From NCBI GenBank assembly GCA_017998025.1, contig JAGODW010000004.1, positions 1 through 17,883 of the forward strand: a stretch of DNA of 17,883 bases, given 5' to 3'. Position numbers and translations under genes: made by a program. Positions 1 to 6,949 of the stretch are shown piece by piece. Every line of letters begins with the position of its first letter. Within the stretch, counting starts at the first letter, position 1. The notes below the pieces were generated by a model. The model was not told where the DNA came from. It worked only from the letters and a program-made list of their open reading frames with translations, and did no database searches. The stretch comes from Spirochaetales bacterium (GTDB lineage Bacteria; Spirochaetota; Spirochaetia; DTKZ01).

Positions 1-915
1 GAGACAGGGGCTGGCCAGCATGGAGTGGCAACTGCAGCAGTCTGTGCTAACTTGGGGCTCCAGTGTCGGGTCTACATGGGTGAGGTAGATATGCTCAGGC
101 AGAAACCAAATGTGGTCTGGATGGAGCGGTACGGAGCCGAGGTTGTTCCCGTTTCTTCCGGCGCCCGGACTCTGAAGGATGCAGTGAATGAAGCCTTGCG
201 GGATTGGGCTTCCCATCCAGAGGACACCTTCTACATCCTTGGGAGTGCCTTAGGCCCCTCACCGTACCCGGACATGGTACGTACATTCCAGTCTGTGGTA
301 GGGAGAGAGACAAAGGAGCAGCTTGAAGCTCAAGGGGTTGTCCCTGATGTTCTGATTGCCTGCGTAGGAGGAGGCTCAAACTCGATAGGCTTTTTCTCAC
401 CGTATCTCTACCCGAAGGAAGGAACTGAAGAAAAGATTCCCAGGCTGATCGGCGTAGAGGCCGGGGGACGAGGATCCGGCAGGGGAGAGAATGCAGCCCG
501 AATGACGGAAAATGGGGTAATTGGGATCGTCCAGGGCTACAAGAGTCGGTTTCTTCTCGATGAGGATGGCCAGGTTCTTCCCACCCATTCCGTTTCTGCA
601 GGGCTGGATTATCCGGGGATTGGGCCTGAGCTTGCCTACCTCGGGGAACAGGGACGGATAGAGTTTACCACTGCTACGGATCAGGAGGTAATGGATGCAA
701 TGGATTTCTTTGCACGGCACGAAGGGGTCCTCTTTGCCCTCGAATCAGCCCATGCAGGGGCGGCAGCCTTACGGATGGTTCCCACGTTTCCCAAAGATAC
801 GGTTACCGTAGTGAATATGTCCGGCCGGGGAGACAAGGATCTATTCATTACTGCCCGGGAGCTAGACCGAAAGCGGTGGAAGGATTTTCTAAAAGCGGAG
901 GAAGATAGCCTATGA
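1..915 (+). CDS. trpB: tryptophan synthase beta chain, 5' end outside window
   Basis: TrpB is the PLP enzyme that condenses indole with L-serine to give L-tryptophan, in an alpha2-beta2 complex with TrpA. The frame is open from base 1, so the gene begins upstream. The visible part is 304 residues of a usual ~400. It opens on ETGAGQHG, whose first Glu is the catalytic Glu109 of the Salmonella enzyme. The PLP lysine, about 20 residues earlier, is therefore off the window. Further family marks are the phosphate-binding GGGSNS loop, FALESAHA near the C-terminus and the VNMSGRGDKD motif with the Ser that contacts the PLP ring nitrogen. A GTG at 25 is internal and not the start. The stop overlaps the trpA start in an ATGA, so the two subunits are translationally coupled. 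Confidence 0.97.
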   Translation, partial: ETGAGQHGVATAAVCANLGLQCRVYMGEVDMLRQKPNVVWMERYGAEVVPVSSGARTLKDAVNEALRDWASHPEDTFYILGSALGPSPYPDMVRTFQSVVGRETKEQLEAQGVVPDVLIACVGGGSNSIGFFSPYLYPKEGTEEKIPRLIGVEAGGRGSGRGENAARMTENGVIGIVQGYKSRFLLDEDGQVLPTHSVSAGLDYPGIGPELAYLGEQGRIEFTTATDQEVMDAMDFFARHEGVLFALESAHAGAAALRMVPTFPKDTVTVVNMSGRGDKDLFITARELDRKRWKDFLKAEEDSL

Positions 916-1673
916 AACGCCTCATGTGTCATCTGGTTGCCGGATACCCTGATGTAGCATTGTCCCTTAAGGCAGCAGAAGGGATGGTCTCAGGCGGAGC
1001 CACGTATCTGGAAGTTCAGTTCCCCTTCTCCGATCCAACTGCAGACGGCCCTGCAATTCAAGAGGCCTGCGTGGAAGCCCTGGAAGCCGGGTTTACGCTG
1101 GATAAGGGGTTCCATCTGGTCCATACGTTGACGACGCAATTCCCCCAGGTACCTCTGTTCATCATGAGCTACGCATCTCCTGTGGTGCGCCGGGGAATCG
1201 AATGGTTTCTCGACCGGGCAAAGGATGCAGGAGCTACAGGTCTGATCGTTCCGGATCTGCCCTTCGATCAGGATGAAGGCTACTTTCAGGCAGCCTGGAA
1301 CAGGGGGTTACACCCTGTTGCGGTAGTTGTCCCCACGATGGATCCCCAAAGATTGGACGGGCTTATTGCCTTTCTGAAATCGAACAACGAGCGATACCTC
1401 TATGTTGCCTTACGAACTGGAATCACCGGCAATTCTACAGAGCTTTCAGGGATAAATCTTTCGTTCCTGAAAGAGCTTCAGGAGAAGGGATTCAAGCCTC
1501 TGGCAGGCTTCGGGATTTCCTCCCCTGAACATGTGAGCTTTCTGGCTAACTCTGTGGATGCCGCGGTGGTGGGGAGTTACCTGGTAGGGATCATCAGGGA
1601 TACGGCACAAAAGGGAGCCGAGACGCTCCAGGAGGCGGTGGCAAAAGCAGTTTCCTGGCTTGTCGCTTCTTAG
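912..1673 (+). CDS. trpA: tryptophan synthase alpha chain
   Basis: TrpA cleaves indole-3-glycerol phosphate to indole and glyceraldehyde 3-phosphate and channels indole to TrpB. The 253-residue protein shows the catalytic pair: Glu34 in YLEVQFPFSDP and Asp45 in TADGP, matching Glu49 and Asp60 of the E. coli enzyme. The loop ALRTGITG and the phosphate-binding GFGIS and VVGSYLV segments follow in the expected TIM-barrel order. The N-terminus is about 15 residues shorter than in enterobacteria, beginning directly at the first barrel strand. The AGGAAGA before 912 is a usable ribosome site, and the start overlaps the trpB stop by 4 bp. It appears to be the last gene of the operon. Only 34 bp separate it from the convergent cyclophilin-like gene, with no clear intrinsic terminator. 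Confidence 0.97.
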   Translation: MKRLMCHLVAGYPDVALSLKAAEGMVSGGATYLEVQFPFSDPTADGPAIQEACVEALEAGFTLDKGFHLVHTLTTQFPQVPLFIMSYASPVVRRGIEWFLDRAKDAGATGLIVPDLPFDQDEGYFQAAWNRGLHPVAVVVPTMDPQRLDGLIAFLKSNNERYLYVALRTGITGNSTELSGINLSFLKELQEKGFKPLAGFGISSPEHVSFLANSVDAAVVGSYLVGIIRDTAQKGAETLQEAVAKAVSWLVAS

Positions 1674-1707
1674 TATACTGAAGCTTGTGTATACGCTCCT
1701 GGATCGG

Positions 1708-2082
1708 TTACTCTTTCTTTTTGATCGTAGCTTTTACGGAAGAACCGAGCTGCCTTAACCCCGCTGTGTTTCCCTTAATCTTTCCCAGGGGAATTCCCGG
1801 TGAAGCCATTCGGGGACGGGAGTCGGAACTGGCAGGGGTAGGGCCGAAAAAAATACAAAATGCATTTCCGGGAGGCCAGAATGCAATCTCTCCCTCTTCA
1901 TACAAGTCCCGTAGCGTGTTGTCTTCTTTTACCGGGGCAGAGCAGGAGCCGTAAAATTCATCGCCCCATCGGGACATGCGGATTTCCTGCGGCAGGCTGT
2001 CATAAAAAACTGTTGGTCCCTTTCCCTCATAGAGATCCGCTTCGTAGGTTTGATTTCCTATTTGAATAATAATGGTCTGCAT
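1708..2082 (-). CDS. cyclophilin-like fold protein (TM1367-type, formerly DUF369)
   Basis: This 124-residue protein matches what I recall of the small cyclophilin-like family typified by Thermotoga TM1367. Characteristic segments are SRWGDEFYG (residues 37-45) and FWPPGNAFCIFFGPTPAS (68-85), then a conserved PRMASPGIPLGKIKG stretch. The fold is related to peptidyl-prolyl isomerases, but activity is not established for the family and the substrate is unknown. The frame stays open far upstream, through the tRNA gene, so a longer reading is an artefact. The ATG at 2080-2082 is chosen because an AGGAGAGGAG ribosome site precedes it and conserved sequence starts right after it. The last ~20 residues are Lys-rich and run beyond the family's core. 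It lies 18 bp downstream of tRNA-Leu on the same strand and probably shares its promoter. Confidence 0.85.
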   Translation of the reverse strand: MQTIIIQIGNQTYEADLYEGKGPTVFYDSLPQEIRMSRWGDEFYGSCSAPVKEDNTLRDLYEEGEIAFWPPGNAFCIFFGPTPASSDSRPRMASPGIPLGKIKGNTAGLRQLGSSVKATIKKKE

Positions 2083-2100
2083 ACTCTCCTCTCCTGGGAG

Positions 2101-2184
2101 TGCCGACGATCGGAGTCGAACCGATACACCCTTGCGGGCGGCAGATTTTGAGTCTGCTGCGTCTACCAATTTCGCCACGTCGGC
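2101..2184 (-). tRNA. tRNA-Leu (anticodon CAA)
   Basis: The 84-nt reverse-strand sequence folds as a class II tRNA. It has a 7-bp acceptor stem (GCCGACG/CGTCGGC), the leucine-type D arm with TTGGTAGAC, an anticodon stem GCAGA/TCTGC enclosing CTCAAAA, a long variable arm with a CCC/GGG stem, and a T arm ATCGG-TTCGACT-CCGAT. The discriminator base is A, as expected for leucine. The anticodon is CAA (complement of 2148-2150) and reads UUG. CCA is not encoded and must be added by the tRNA nucleotidyltransferase. Confidence 0.97.
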
Positions 2185-2206
2185 AACCGTGTTTGTGTGG
2201 AAATAA

Positions 2207-2235
2207 AGGATATCCAGCTTTTCATAGACTGTCAA
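2207..2235 (-). promoter_or_regulatory. sigma70-type promoter for tRNA-Leu
   Basis: On the reverse strand a perfect -35 TTGACA (complement of 2230-2235) is followed by a 17-bp spacer and the -10 TATCCT (complement of 2207-2212). Transcription should start about 15 nt before the mature tRNA 5' end. It probably also drives the cyclophilin-like gene beyond the tRNA. Confidence 0.8.
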
Positions 2236-2253
2236 TAAAGAATGGGTTATATT
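2225..2253 (+). promoter_or_regulatory. candidate promoter for the small MshEN-like gene
   Basis: TAGACT at 2225-2230, a 17-bp spacer and TATATT at 2248-2253 make a moderate sigma70-type promoter. The predicted start near 2260 leaves a leader of about 12 nt that just holds the AAGG ribosome site before ATG 2272. The -35 box touches the -35 box of the divergent tRNA promoter, so the two probably compete for polymerase. Confidence 0.45.
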
Positions 2254-2271
2254 CTTAACTAAGGTATAAAA

Positions 2272-2526
2272 ATGAGTAAAGAGAAAGATATCGAAAAGGA
2301 TAGGAGAAAGGTCTCCAAACCTGGCTTTCGAGAAACTCTTTCGCCGCATATTCCTATTGGGACGTTTCTTCAGCAGGTGAAAGCTCTGGATCCTGATATT
2401 ACAAAGAAAGTACTACAAATTCAAAGAAAACAGCCTTCCAAGATGTTTGGGCAGATTGCACTGGAACAAGGGCTTATTACCGATGAAGTGACTCGCAAGT
2501 ACCTTTCCCGCAAAGGATTTTTTTAG
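2272..2526 (+). CDS. small MshEN-like domain protein, function unknown
   Basis: This 84-residue protein has a charged N-terminus (about residues 1-22) and then one helical unit: VLQIQRKQPSKMFGQIALE followed by QGLITDEVTRKYLSRK. The second half resembles one half of the MshEN/GspE N-terminal domain, where a repeat of the form LGxxLxxxGLIxxxxLxxxLxxQ contributes to c-di-GMP or protein binding. Only one such half is present and several consensus positions differ, so the assignment is tentative. There is no signal peptide or membrane segment. An AAGG lies 8 nt before the ATG. The stop is 7 bp before the radical SAM gene, so the two form an operon, but I cannot say whether they work together. Confidence 0.7.
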   Translation: MSKEKDIEKDRRKVSKPGFRETLSPHIPIGTFLQQVKALDPDITKKVLQIQRKQPSKMFGQIALEQGLITDEVTRKYLSRKGFF

Positions 2527-2533
2527 TTCCCCT

Positions 2534-3490
2534 ATGTATTTGTATAGAGCTTGTGCTCTCTGTGATCGAGCCTGTGGGGTTGATCGTTCTGCATCCCGGA
2601 GAGGATTCTGTGGAGAAGGGGATAAGATGCGGATCGCCTGGGCAGGAATCCACCGGGGGGAAGAGCCCTCCCTCTGTGGGCCGGGCGGATCCGGTACCGT
2701 CTTTTTTACCGGATGTACATTAAAATGTTTCTTTTGCCAGAATCGCCAGCTGAGCCGGGAAGAGATGGGGAGGGCTGTTTCTCCGGATGAGTTCGCAACT
2801 CTTTGCTGTATGCTTCAGGAAGCGGGTGCAGAAAATATAAACCTCGTAACCGGTACCCAGTTTATACCTTCTATCATAGAAGGACTTAAAATTGCTCGTG
2901 CCCGGGGATTAAAGATCCCTATACTGTGGAACTCTTCCGGCTTCGAGAATCTTTTGGGTCTTTCCCTCCTGGCCCCCTGGATTGATGTGTACCTTCCCGA
3001 TTTAAAGACCCTGGATCCTTCCCTTTCGAGGGAAATATTCCACACCAATACCTATCCGGACACCGCCTCTCGTGCGATCTGTAAAATGGCAGAACTCCGC
3101 CCTCCCCGGTTCGAGGCAGATCAGATGGTAGAGGGTGTGATTGTACGACATCTTGTATTGCCTGGCCTTCTGGAAAATACCCGGGAGGTACTGGAATGGT
3201 ATTCCCGGCATCTAAGGTACCGGGCTCTTCTATCGGTGATGTTCCAGTATACTCCTTTATCCGAACCAGATTCCTCTCTCCTGCCCCAGGGGGAATGGAA
3301 CCGGAAAGTTACCCGGGAAGAGTACAACCGGGTGCTGGAATATCTGGAAGAGTTTAATATCCGGGATGGATATATCCAGGAGCTGCCCGGGCAAGAAGAC
3401 CCTCTTCCGGACTTTTCACAGGTGGATGCTTTTCCACCTGATCTGGCAAAGCACCTCTGGTCCTGGACTAAAGGGTTTGTGGACAAGTAA
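2534..3490 (+). CDS. radical SAM protein, PflX (COG1313) type
   Basis: The 318-residue protein carries the radical SAM signature GCTLKCFFCQN with Cys61, Cys65 and Cys68 (CX3CX2C), which bind the [4Fe-4S] cluster that cleaves S-adenosylmethionine. Ahead of it is the Cys-rich leader typical of COG1313: Cys7, Cys10, Cys14 and Cys26 in a CALCDRACGVDR...GFCG layout. The family resembles pyruvate formate-lyase activases, but its target is not established. No glycyl radical enzyme gene is in the window. The start lacks a convincing ribosome site and lies 7 bp after the upstream stop, so translation is probably coupled. The downstream neighbour, UMP kinase, converges on it. Confidence 0.88.
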   Translation: MYLYRACALCDRACGVDRSASRRGFCGEGDKMRIAWAGIHRGEEPSLCGPGGSGTVFFTGCTLKCFFCQNRQLSREEMGRAVSPDEFATLCCMLQEAGAENINLVTGTQFIPSIIEGLKIARARGLKIPILWNSSGFENLLGLSLLAPWIDVYLPDLKTLDPSLSREIFHTNTYPDTASRAICKMAELRPPRFEADQMVEGVIVRHLVLPGLLENTREVLEWYSRHLRYRALLSVMFQYTPLSEPDSSLLPQGEWNRKVTREEYNRVLEYLEEFNIRDGYIQELPGQEDPLPDFSQVDAFPPDLAKHLWSWTKGFVDK

Positions 3491-3562
3491 TCGAGGGACA
3501 AATAATCACGCCTCGGTACGCTCTACCATCCTATACACAAGGTTCGATAAACTACTAAAACT

Positions 3563-4252
3563 TCAATCCGGCCCGATTGTGGTGCCCAGAAATGGCCGAT
3601 CCTCTAGAATATTTAGCAGATTAGAAAGGTCTGTACCCGCGGCAACGATTACTTTTAATTTATCCTCCTGCGCTCGCCTGGCAGCAATGGGATCAAACGG
3701 AAGATTTTTTCCGGGTACCCAGGTGTCGCCTACCAGAGTCCGGAATTCATCCCATCGTAACTGATATAAAGGACGGGCTGAGGGGTCCTGTTTAGGATCA
3801 GCGGTATATACTTGATCGATGTTAGAAAGGTTGATCACCGTATCCGCGTGAAAGGCTTCTGCTAAAAGCACTGCATCGAAATCTGAGGAACATCCAGGTT
3901 TCCAGCCTGCTGCAACAAGAATAGAACCGTCGAATGAGTTTATAGAGGTAGGGTCCGTTACTACGGGATGATGGCATTTATCACGGAAAATACCTCTAAG
4001 CAGTTCTCCGTTCAGCCGGGTTGCTGCAATACCAATCCAGTCCTGTGTTTCATCGTCCGGATCAGTCACGATCGAGCGGTAGGCAGCCTGGTACTCCCGG
4101 GCAGGCTTGCCTCCTCCTACAATGAATGCCAGCTTTCGGTTCGAGTCCGCTTCAAGGTACGACCGGACAAGGGATGCAAGTTTTTTCAAATAGGGAACAT
4201 CTATAGAATTGGGGGCAACGATTGAGCCTCCAAGGGATATGATTTTTATCAT
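3563..4252 (-). CDS. pyrH: UMP kinase, archaeal/spirochaete type
   Basis: This enzyme transfers phosphate from ATP to UMP in pyrimidine nucleotide synthesis. The 229-residue protein belongs to the amino acid kinase fold. It begins with SLGGSIV (residues 6-12), has the glycine loop VGGGKPA (45-51), the acceptor-side PGCSSDFDA region (119-127), and NIDQVYTADP (144-153) in the ATP site. These features and the length resemble the archaeal-type UMP kinase family (TIGR02076), which as I recall covers archaea and spirochaetes, better than the standard hexameric bacterial PyrH. Allosteric control by GTP and UTP may therefore differ. The gene stands alone on the reverse strand, with convergent radical SAM and divergent UVR-motif neighbours. 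Only a weak AGG lies before the start. Confidence 0.92.
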   Translation of the reverse strand: MIKIISLGGSIVAPNSIDVPYLKKLASLVRSYLEADSNRKLAFIVGGGKPAREYQAAYRSIVTDPDDETQDWIGIAATRLNGELLRGIFRDKCHHPVVTDPTSINSFDGSILVAAGWKPGCSSDFDAVLLAEAFHADTVINLSNIDQVYTADPKQDPSARPLYQLRWDEFRTLVGDTWVPGKNLPFDPIAARRAQEDKLKVIVAAGTDLSNLLNILEDRPFLGTTIGPD

Positions 4253-4277
4253 GAACCTGAGTATATCAAAAGAGAAT

Positions 4278-4306
4278 TAGATAGGGAACGCGGAAATGTT
4301 TTACAA
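4278..4306 (-). promoter_or_regulatory. sigma70-type promoter for pyrH
   Basis: On the reverse strand TTGTAA (complement of 4301-4306), a 17-bp spacer and TATCTA (complement of 4278-4283) give a leader of about 19 nt. Its -35 box coincides almost fully with that of the divergent promoter at 4300-4329. A second -10-like TATACT lies only 7 nt before the start codon but has no matching -35. Confidence 0.6.
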
Positions 4307-4329
4307 GGGTATATTTCCTTTAGTATATT
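4300..4329 (+). promoter_or_regulatory. promoter of UVR-motif gene, predicts leaderless mRNA
   Basis: TTTACA at 4300-4305, an 18-bp spacer and TATATT at 4324-4329. Counting from the -10 box, +1 falls on the A of the ATG at 4336. No Shine-Dalgarno sequence is present between the box and the ATG. Confidence 0.6.
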
Positions 4330-4335
4330 GATACC

Positions 4336-5079
4336 ATGACCCTGGATATTACAGAACTTCTAGAGGAATGGCCGTATGATCCGGAATCTTCCATTCGGAT
4401 CATTACTGCGAACAATGGACGAAGCGTTTTACAAGTCCGCTTGCTATTGGGAATTGAACAGTACGAGCTGGATGGTAGGCCGGATGGAGTAAAGCCCCAT
4501 GGATATAGTACCTATCTAGATTTTATCGAAGCCCGTTTACAGGAGTTCATCCGGGAAAATCGGACAGATGCTGGATTCCTTATTCCTCCGGAAGAGTTCC
4601 AGAAACTCAACGAAGAGGGTACCCTCTTTTACTACCGGTACCTCTTACTGTTTCAGATCAGTGACTTCGAACGAGTGCTTCGGGACACCTCTCATAATCT
4701 TCGAATCTGTGCTCTGGTAGAGAAGTATGTACAGAGCCAGGAGGAAAAGAATAGTCTTCTTCAGTACAAACCCTATATGCTTCGAATGAATGCTATTGCC
4801 CGGTCTATGATCCTCCTCCAGAGGAAAGAAGAAGAACGAGCCAAGGCGGTCTTGAACAATACGATCGAACAGATCCGTTCCCTCCCTGAATTAGATTCTC
4901 CCACCTTCCAATTTGAAAAGATCCGTTCGCTTACGTATCTGAATAGTACGCTGAAACAGTTAATGGGAGAACGTGACTCTACGGTACAGAAGCTGAAAGA
5001 GGAACTGGAACAGGCAGTAAAGGAAGAGAACTATGAACTTGCAGCTAAGATTCGCGATCAATTGAAAAAGCTTGAATAG
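4336..5079 (+). CDS. UVR-motif (UvrB/UvrC) protein, function unknown
   Basis: The 247-residue soluble protein ends in a UVR motif at about residues 215-247, with the core LKEELEQAVKEENYELAAKI. In UvrB and UvrC this coiled-coil helix pair mediates their contact. It also occurs in Clp/McsA-type regulators. The first ~200 residues carry no helicase, nuclease or zinc-finger motif I can recognise and read as mostly helical, with an early segment (RIITANNGRSVLQVRLLLGI) that could be beta. It is therefore not UvrB or UvrC. A role as adaptor to another UVR protein is inference only. It heads the long + strand run that continues with lolA. The start has no ribosome site and appears leaderless. Confidence 0.8.
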   Translation: MTLDITELLEEWPYDPESSIRIITANNGRSVLQVRLLLGIEQYELDGRPDGVKPHGYSTYLDFIEARLQEFIRENRTDAGFLIPPEEFQKLNEEGTLFYYRYLLLFQISDFERVLRDTSHNLRICALVEKYVQSQEEKNSLLQYKPYMLRMNAIARSMILLQRKEEERAKAVLNNTIEQIRSLPELDSPTFQFEKIRSLTYLNSTLKQLMGERDSTVQKLKEELEQAVKEENYELAAKIRDQLKKLE

Positions 5080-5086
5080 GGTGAAC

Positions 5087-5114
5087 TTGACAAATACCAG
5101 CCTTTTTGTATTAT
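5087..5114 (+). promoter_or_regulatory. strong sigma70-type promoter before lolA
   Basis: A perfect -35 TTGACA at 5087-5092, a 16-bp spacer and TATTAT at 5109-5114. The predicted start near 5121 leaves a short leader holding the G-rich ribosome site. It lies between the UVR-motif gene and lolA, so lolA-rodZ-rimO-uvrD and following genes can be transcribed independently of the upstream gene. Confidence 0.8.
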
Positions 5115-5137
5115 GCAAGTAGGGGCGGTGGTAAACT

Positions 5138-5827
5138 GTGCATAGGAAAAATAACCGGTTCATTCTTGTCGGATGGATTTTATTCTTAGTTAGTACCTCT
5201 CTAGGAGGCCAGGAAATCCTGACAGCCGAAATCTTTTTTGATCGTATTTCCAACACCTATGGGGAAGTAAAAGATTATATTGCTCAGGTAACGATCACCG
5301 TAGAGAAAGACGTAATGGAAGGTACCCTCTACTATAAAACTCCCAACTTGCTGCGGATAGATTTTTCAGTTCCTGCAGAACAGGTTTTAGTAACGGATGG
5401 GAAGAAGTTAACCATCTATATTCCTCAGTATCGTGTTGTAATGGCGCAGACGTTAAAACGGCGCTCTGCTGCAGCAATAGCCTCCATGGCGAGTCGACAA
5501 GGCTTGATCCTCCTCAAGAGGAATTACAGTATCGCATATCTAAACAGTCCTAATCCGGTTCCGCTGGATGACAAGTCAAAAGAGATGGTTACAAAACTCC
5601 GGTTAAGCTGGAAATCCAGCGATGAGGGATTCCGGGAATTGGTGCTTTCCGTTAATGCGGATGGGATCATACGTCGTATCGAGGGAGTTACCGTAGGGTA
5701 TCAGAAAATCGTATTTGATTTTAAAAATATTCGTATAAATGAGAACATTCCGGAGGGGCGGTTTCGGTACGATCCTCCCGCCTCTGCCAACGTAGTGGAG
5801 AATTTTCTCTTCGATCCAGAAAGTTGA
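5138..5827 (+). CDS. lolA: LolA-like outer-membrane lipoprotein carrier
   Basis: LolA carries lipoproteins across the periplasm from the LolCDE exporter to the outer membrane. The 229-residue protein starts with a signal peptide: basic MHRKNNR, hydrophobic core FILVGWILFLVSTSL, likely cleavage near residues 23-25. The mature part reads as the LolA half-barrel, for example VKDYIAQVTITVEKDVMEGTLYYKTPNLLRIDF without a break, then VLVTDGKKLTIYIPQYRVVMAQ. Length is near the family's. The start is GTG, supported by a G-rich ribosome site about 7 nt upstream and by the signal peptide beginning there. The stop lies 20 bp before the rodZ start. A LolA-like lipid or lipoprotein carrier is well supported; the precise cargo is inferred. 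Confidence 0.82.
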   Translation: MHRKNNRFILVGWILFLVSTSLGGQEILTAEIFFDRISNTYGEVKDYIAQVTITVEKDVMEGTLYYKTPNLLRIDFSVPAEQVLVTDGKKLTIYIPQYRVVMAQTLKRRSAAAIASMASRQGLILLKRNYSIAYLNSPNPVPLDDKSKEMVTKLRLSWKSSDEGFRELVLSVNADGIIRRIEGVTVGYQKIVFDFKNIRINENIPEGRFRYDPPASANVVENFLFDPES

Positions 5828-5847
5828 GCATAGGAAGGGAAAATCGG

Positions 5848-6945
5848 ATGGAATCCATCGGCCAAAAATTGAAAGAGGCACGAGAATCGAAACATCTCTT
5901 GCTGGATCAGGTTGCGCGAGAAACCAATATTGCAAAGAGGTATCTCCAGGCTCTGGAAGAAGAGAATTTTCCCTTATTCCCCGGGGACACCTATATCATT
6001 GGTTTTCTTCGGAACTATGCAGAATATTTAGGGCTGAACTCTGCAGAAGTTATCACTCTATACAAGAACCTCAGGCTCCAGGAACAACCGGTGCCTTTAG
6101 AGACGCTTCTGGCAAAGAAGAAAAATCCTTTTCCCCTCGTAGCAGGAATCGCAGTGGTTCTTGTTCTGGCAGGAGGAGTAGCCTGGTTTGTTCTTCGTCC
6201 GGAAACCCCGCAAAAAGAAAAGGAATCCGATCTAGCCCGTTCGGCCATGAAGATCGAATATAAGAGTACGGTTCTAGAGCAGCCTTTTATAGAAGGGGAT
6301 GAGATCGTTTTTCCCGAACAAATAGGTACGTTAAAAGTGCAGAAAGTGTCTTCCACCGTTGAGCTGGTAGGAGCATTCGGGAAATTATCTATGAAGCAGG
6401 GGCAGGAATCCCTGCTCGACTTTCCTCAGTCCGAACAGGCGGTAAAAGTCTACTGCAGTACTATTGCCCGGGAAGAGAAACCTCCCAGAGCCATGTTAAA
6501 ATTTGAAGTAATACCGAAACTATTGGCTGCTTCTGCTGAGGGGGCTGCTCTTTCTCAACAAACGGGAATAGAATCCTCAGGAGCAGGAATCCCAGTCGGT
6601 TCAACGAATGAACCAACGCGGGTAGCCCGGTCCAAAGTTATTCTGGAAGCCCCTGTAAAGACGCCGTTTACGTTGGACATCGAATTTACCGGGTACTGCT
6701 TTTTTCGGTACCGGGTAGACAATGCTGAACAGGAAGAAAAATATTTTCGGAAAGGGGAGAATTTCCGTGTAGATGTGCAGAGGGAAATTTATTTGGGATT
6801 CTCCAATGCGGGTTCTTTAAATGCTCGAATACGGGGAACACAAGTTGAGTTTGGCCGGCCAGGACAGGTAGGCGTAGGAATAATAAAATGGGTCGATGAC
6901 CCGACGGGTGGACCGGCACGGCTCGAGTTCGTTCCTTATTATTAA
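5848..6945 (+). CDS. rodZ: RodZ-like cytoskeletal membrane protein
   Basis: RodZ links the MreB cytoskeleton to the cell-wall elongation machinery. In this 365-residue protein an N-terminal Cro-type helix-turn-helix domain (about residues 1-75, starting IGQKLKEARESKHLLLDQVA) is followed by a basic KKK at ~90 and one membrane helix at ~94-116. A long periplasmic region ends in a beta-rich RodZ C-terminal (DUF4115-like) domain, seen as FTGYCFFRYRVDNAEQ and YLGFSNAGSLNARI. A TTG at 5824 would overlap lolA, but the ATG at 5848 is preferred. It has AGGAAGGGA 7 nt upstream, and the HTH domain begins at once. A second weakly charged domain (about 130-225) precedes the C-terminal domain, making the protein longer than many homologues. 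Confidence 0.85.
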   Translation: MESIGQKLKEARESKHLLLDQVARETNIAKRYLQALEEENFPLFPGDTYIIGFLRNYAEYLGLNSAEVITLYKNLRLQEQPVPLETLLAKKKNPFPLVAGIAVVLVLAGGVAWFVLRPETPQKEKESDLARSAMKIEYKSTVLEQPFIEGDEIVFPEQIGTLKVQKVSSTVELVGAFGKLSMKQGQESLLDFPQSEQAVKVYCSTIAREEKPPRAMLKFEVIPKLLAASAEGAALSQQTGIESSGAGIPVGSTNEPTRVARSKVILEAPVKTPFTLDIEFTGYCFFRYRVDNAEQEEKYFRKGENFRVDVQREIYLGFSNAGSLNARIRGTQVEFGRPGQVGVGIIKWVDDPTGGPARLEFVPYY

Positions 6946-6949
6946 TATC

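Noticed and set aside
1673..1694. Inverted repeat GTATAC-N10-GTATAC between trpA and the convergent gene
   Set aside because: The stem is short and AT-rich with no T-run on either side, so it is not supported as a terminator.
2083..2349. N-terminal extension of the cyclophilin-like frame to 213 codons
   Set aside because: It runs through the tRNA gene and its promoter. The conserved protein starts at 2082 after a strong ribosome site.
3491..3562. Possible bidirectional terminator between the radical SAM and pyrH genes
   Set aside because: Only a 5-bp CGAGG/CCTCG pairing with a long loop and no U-tract is visible.
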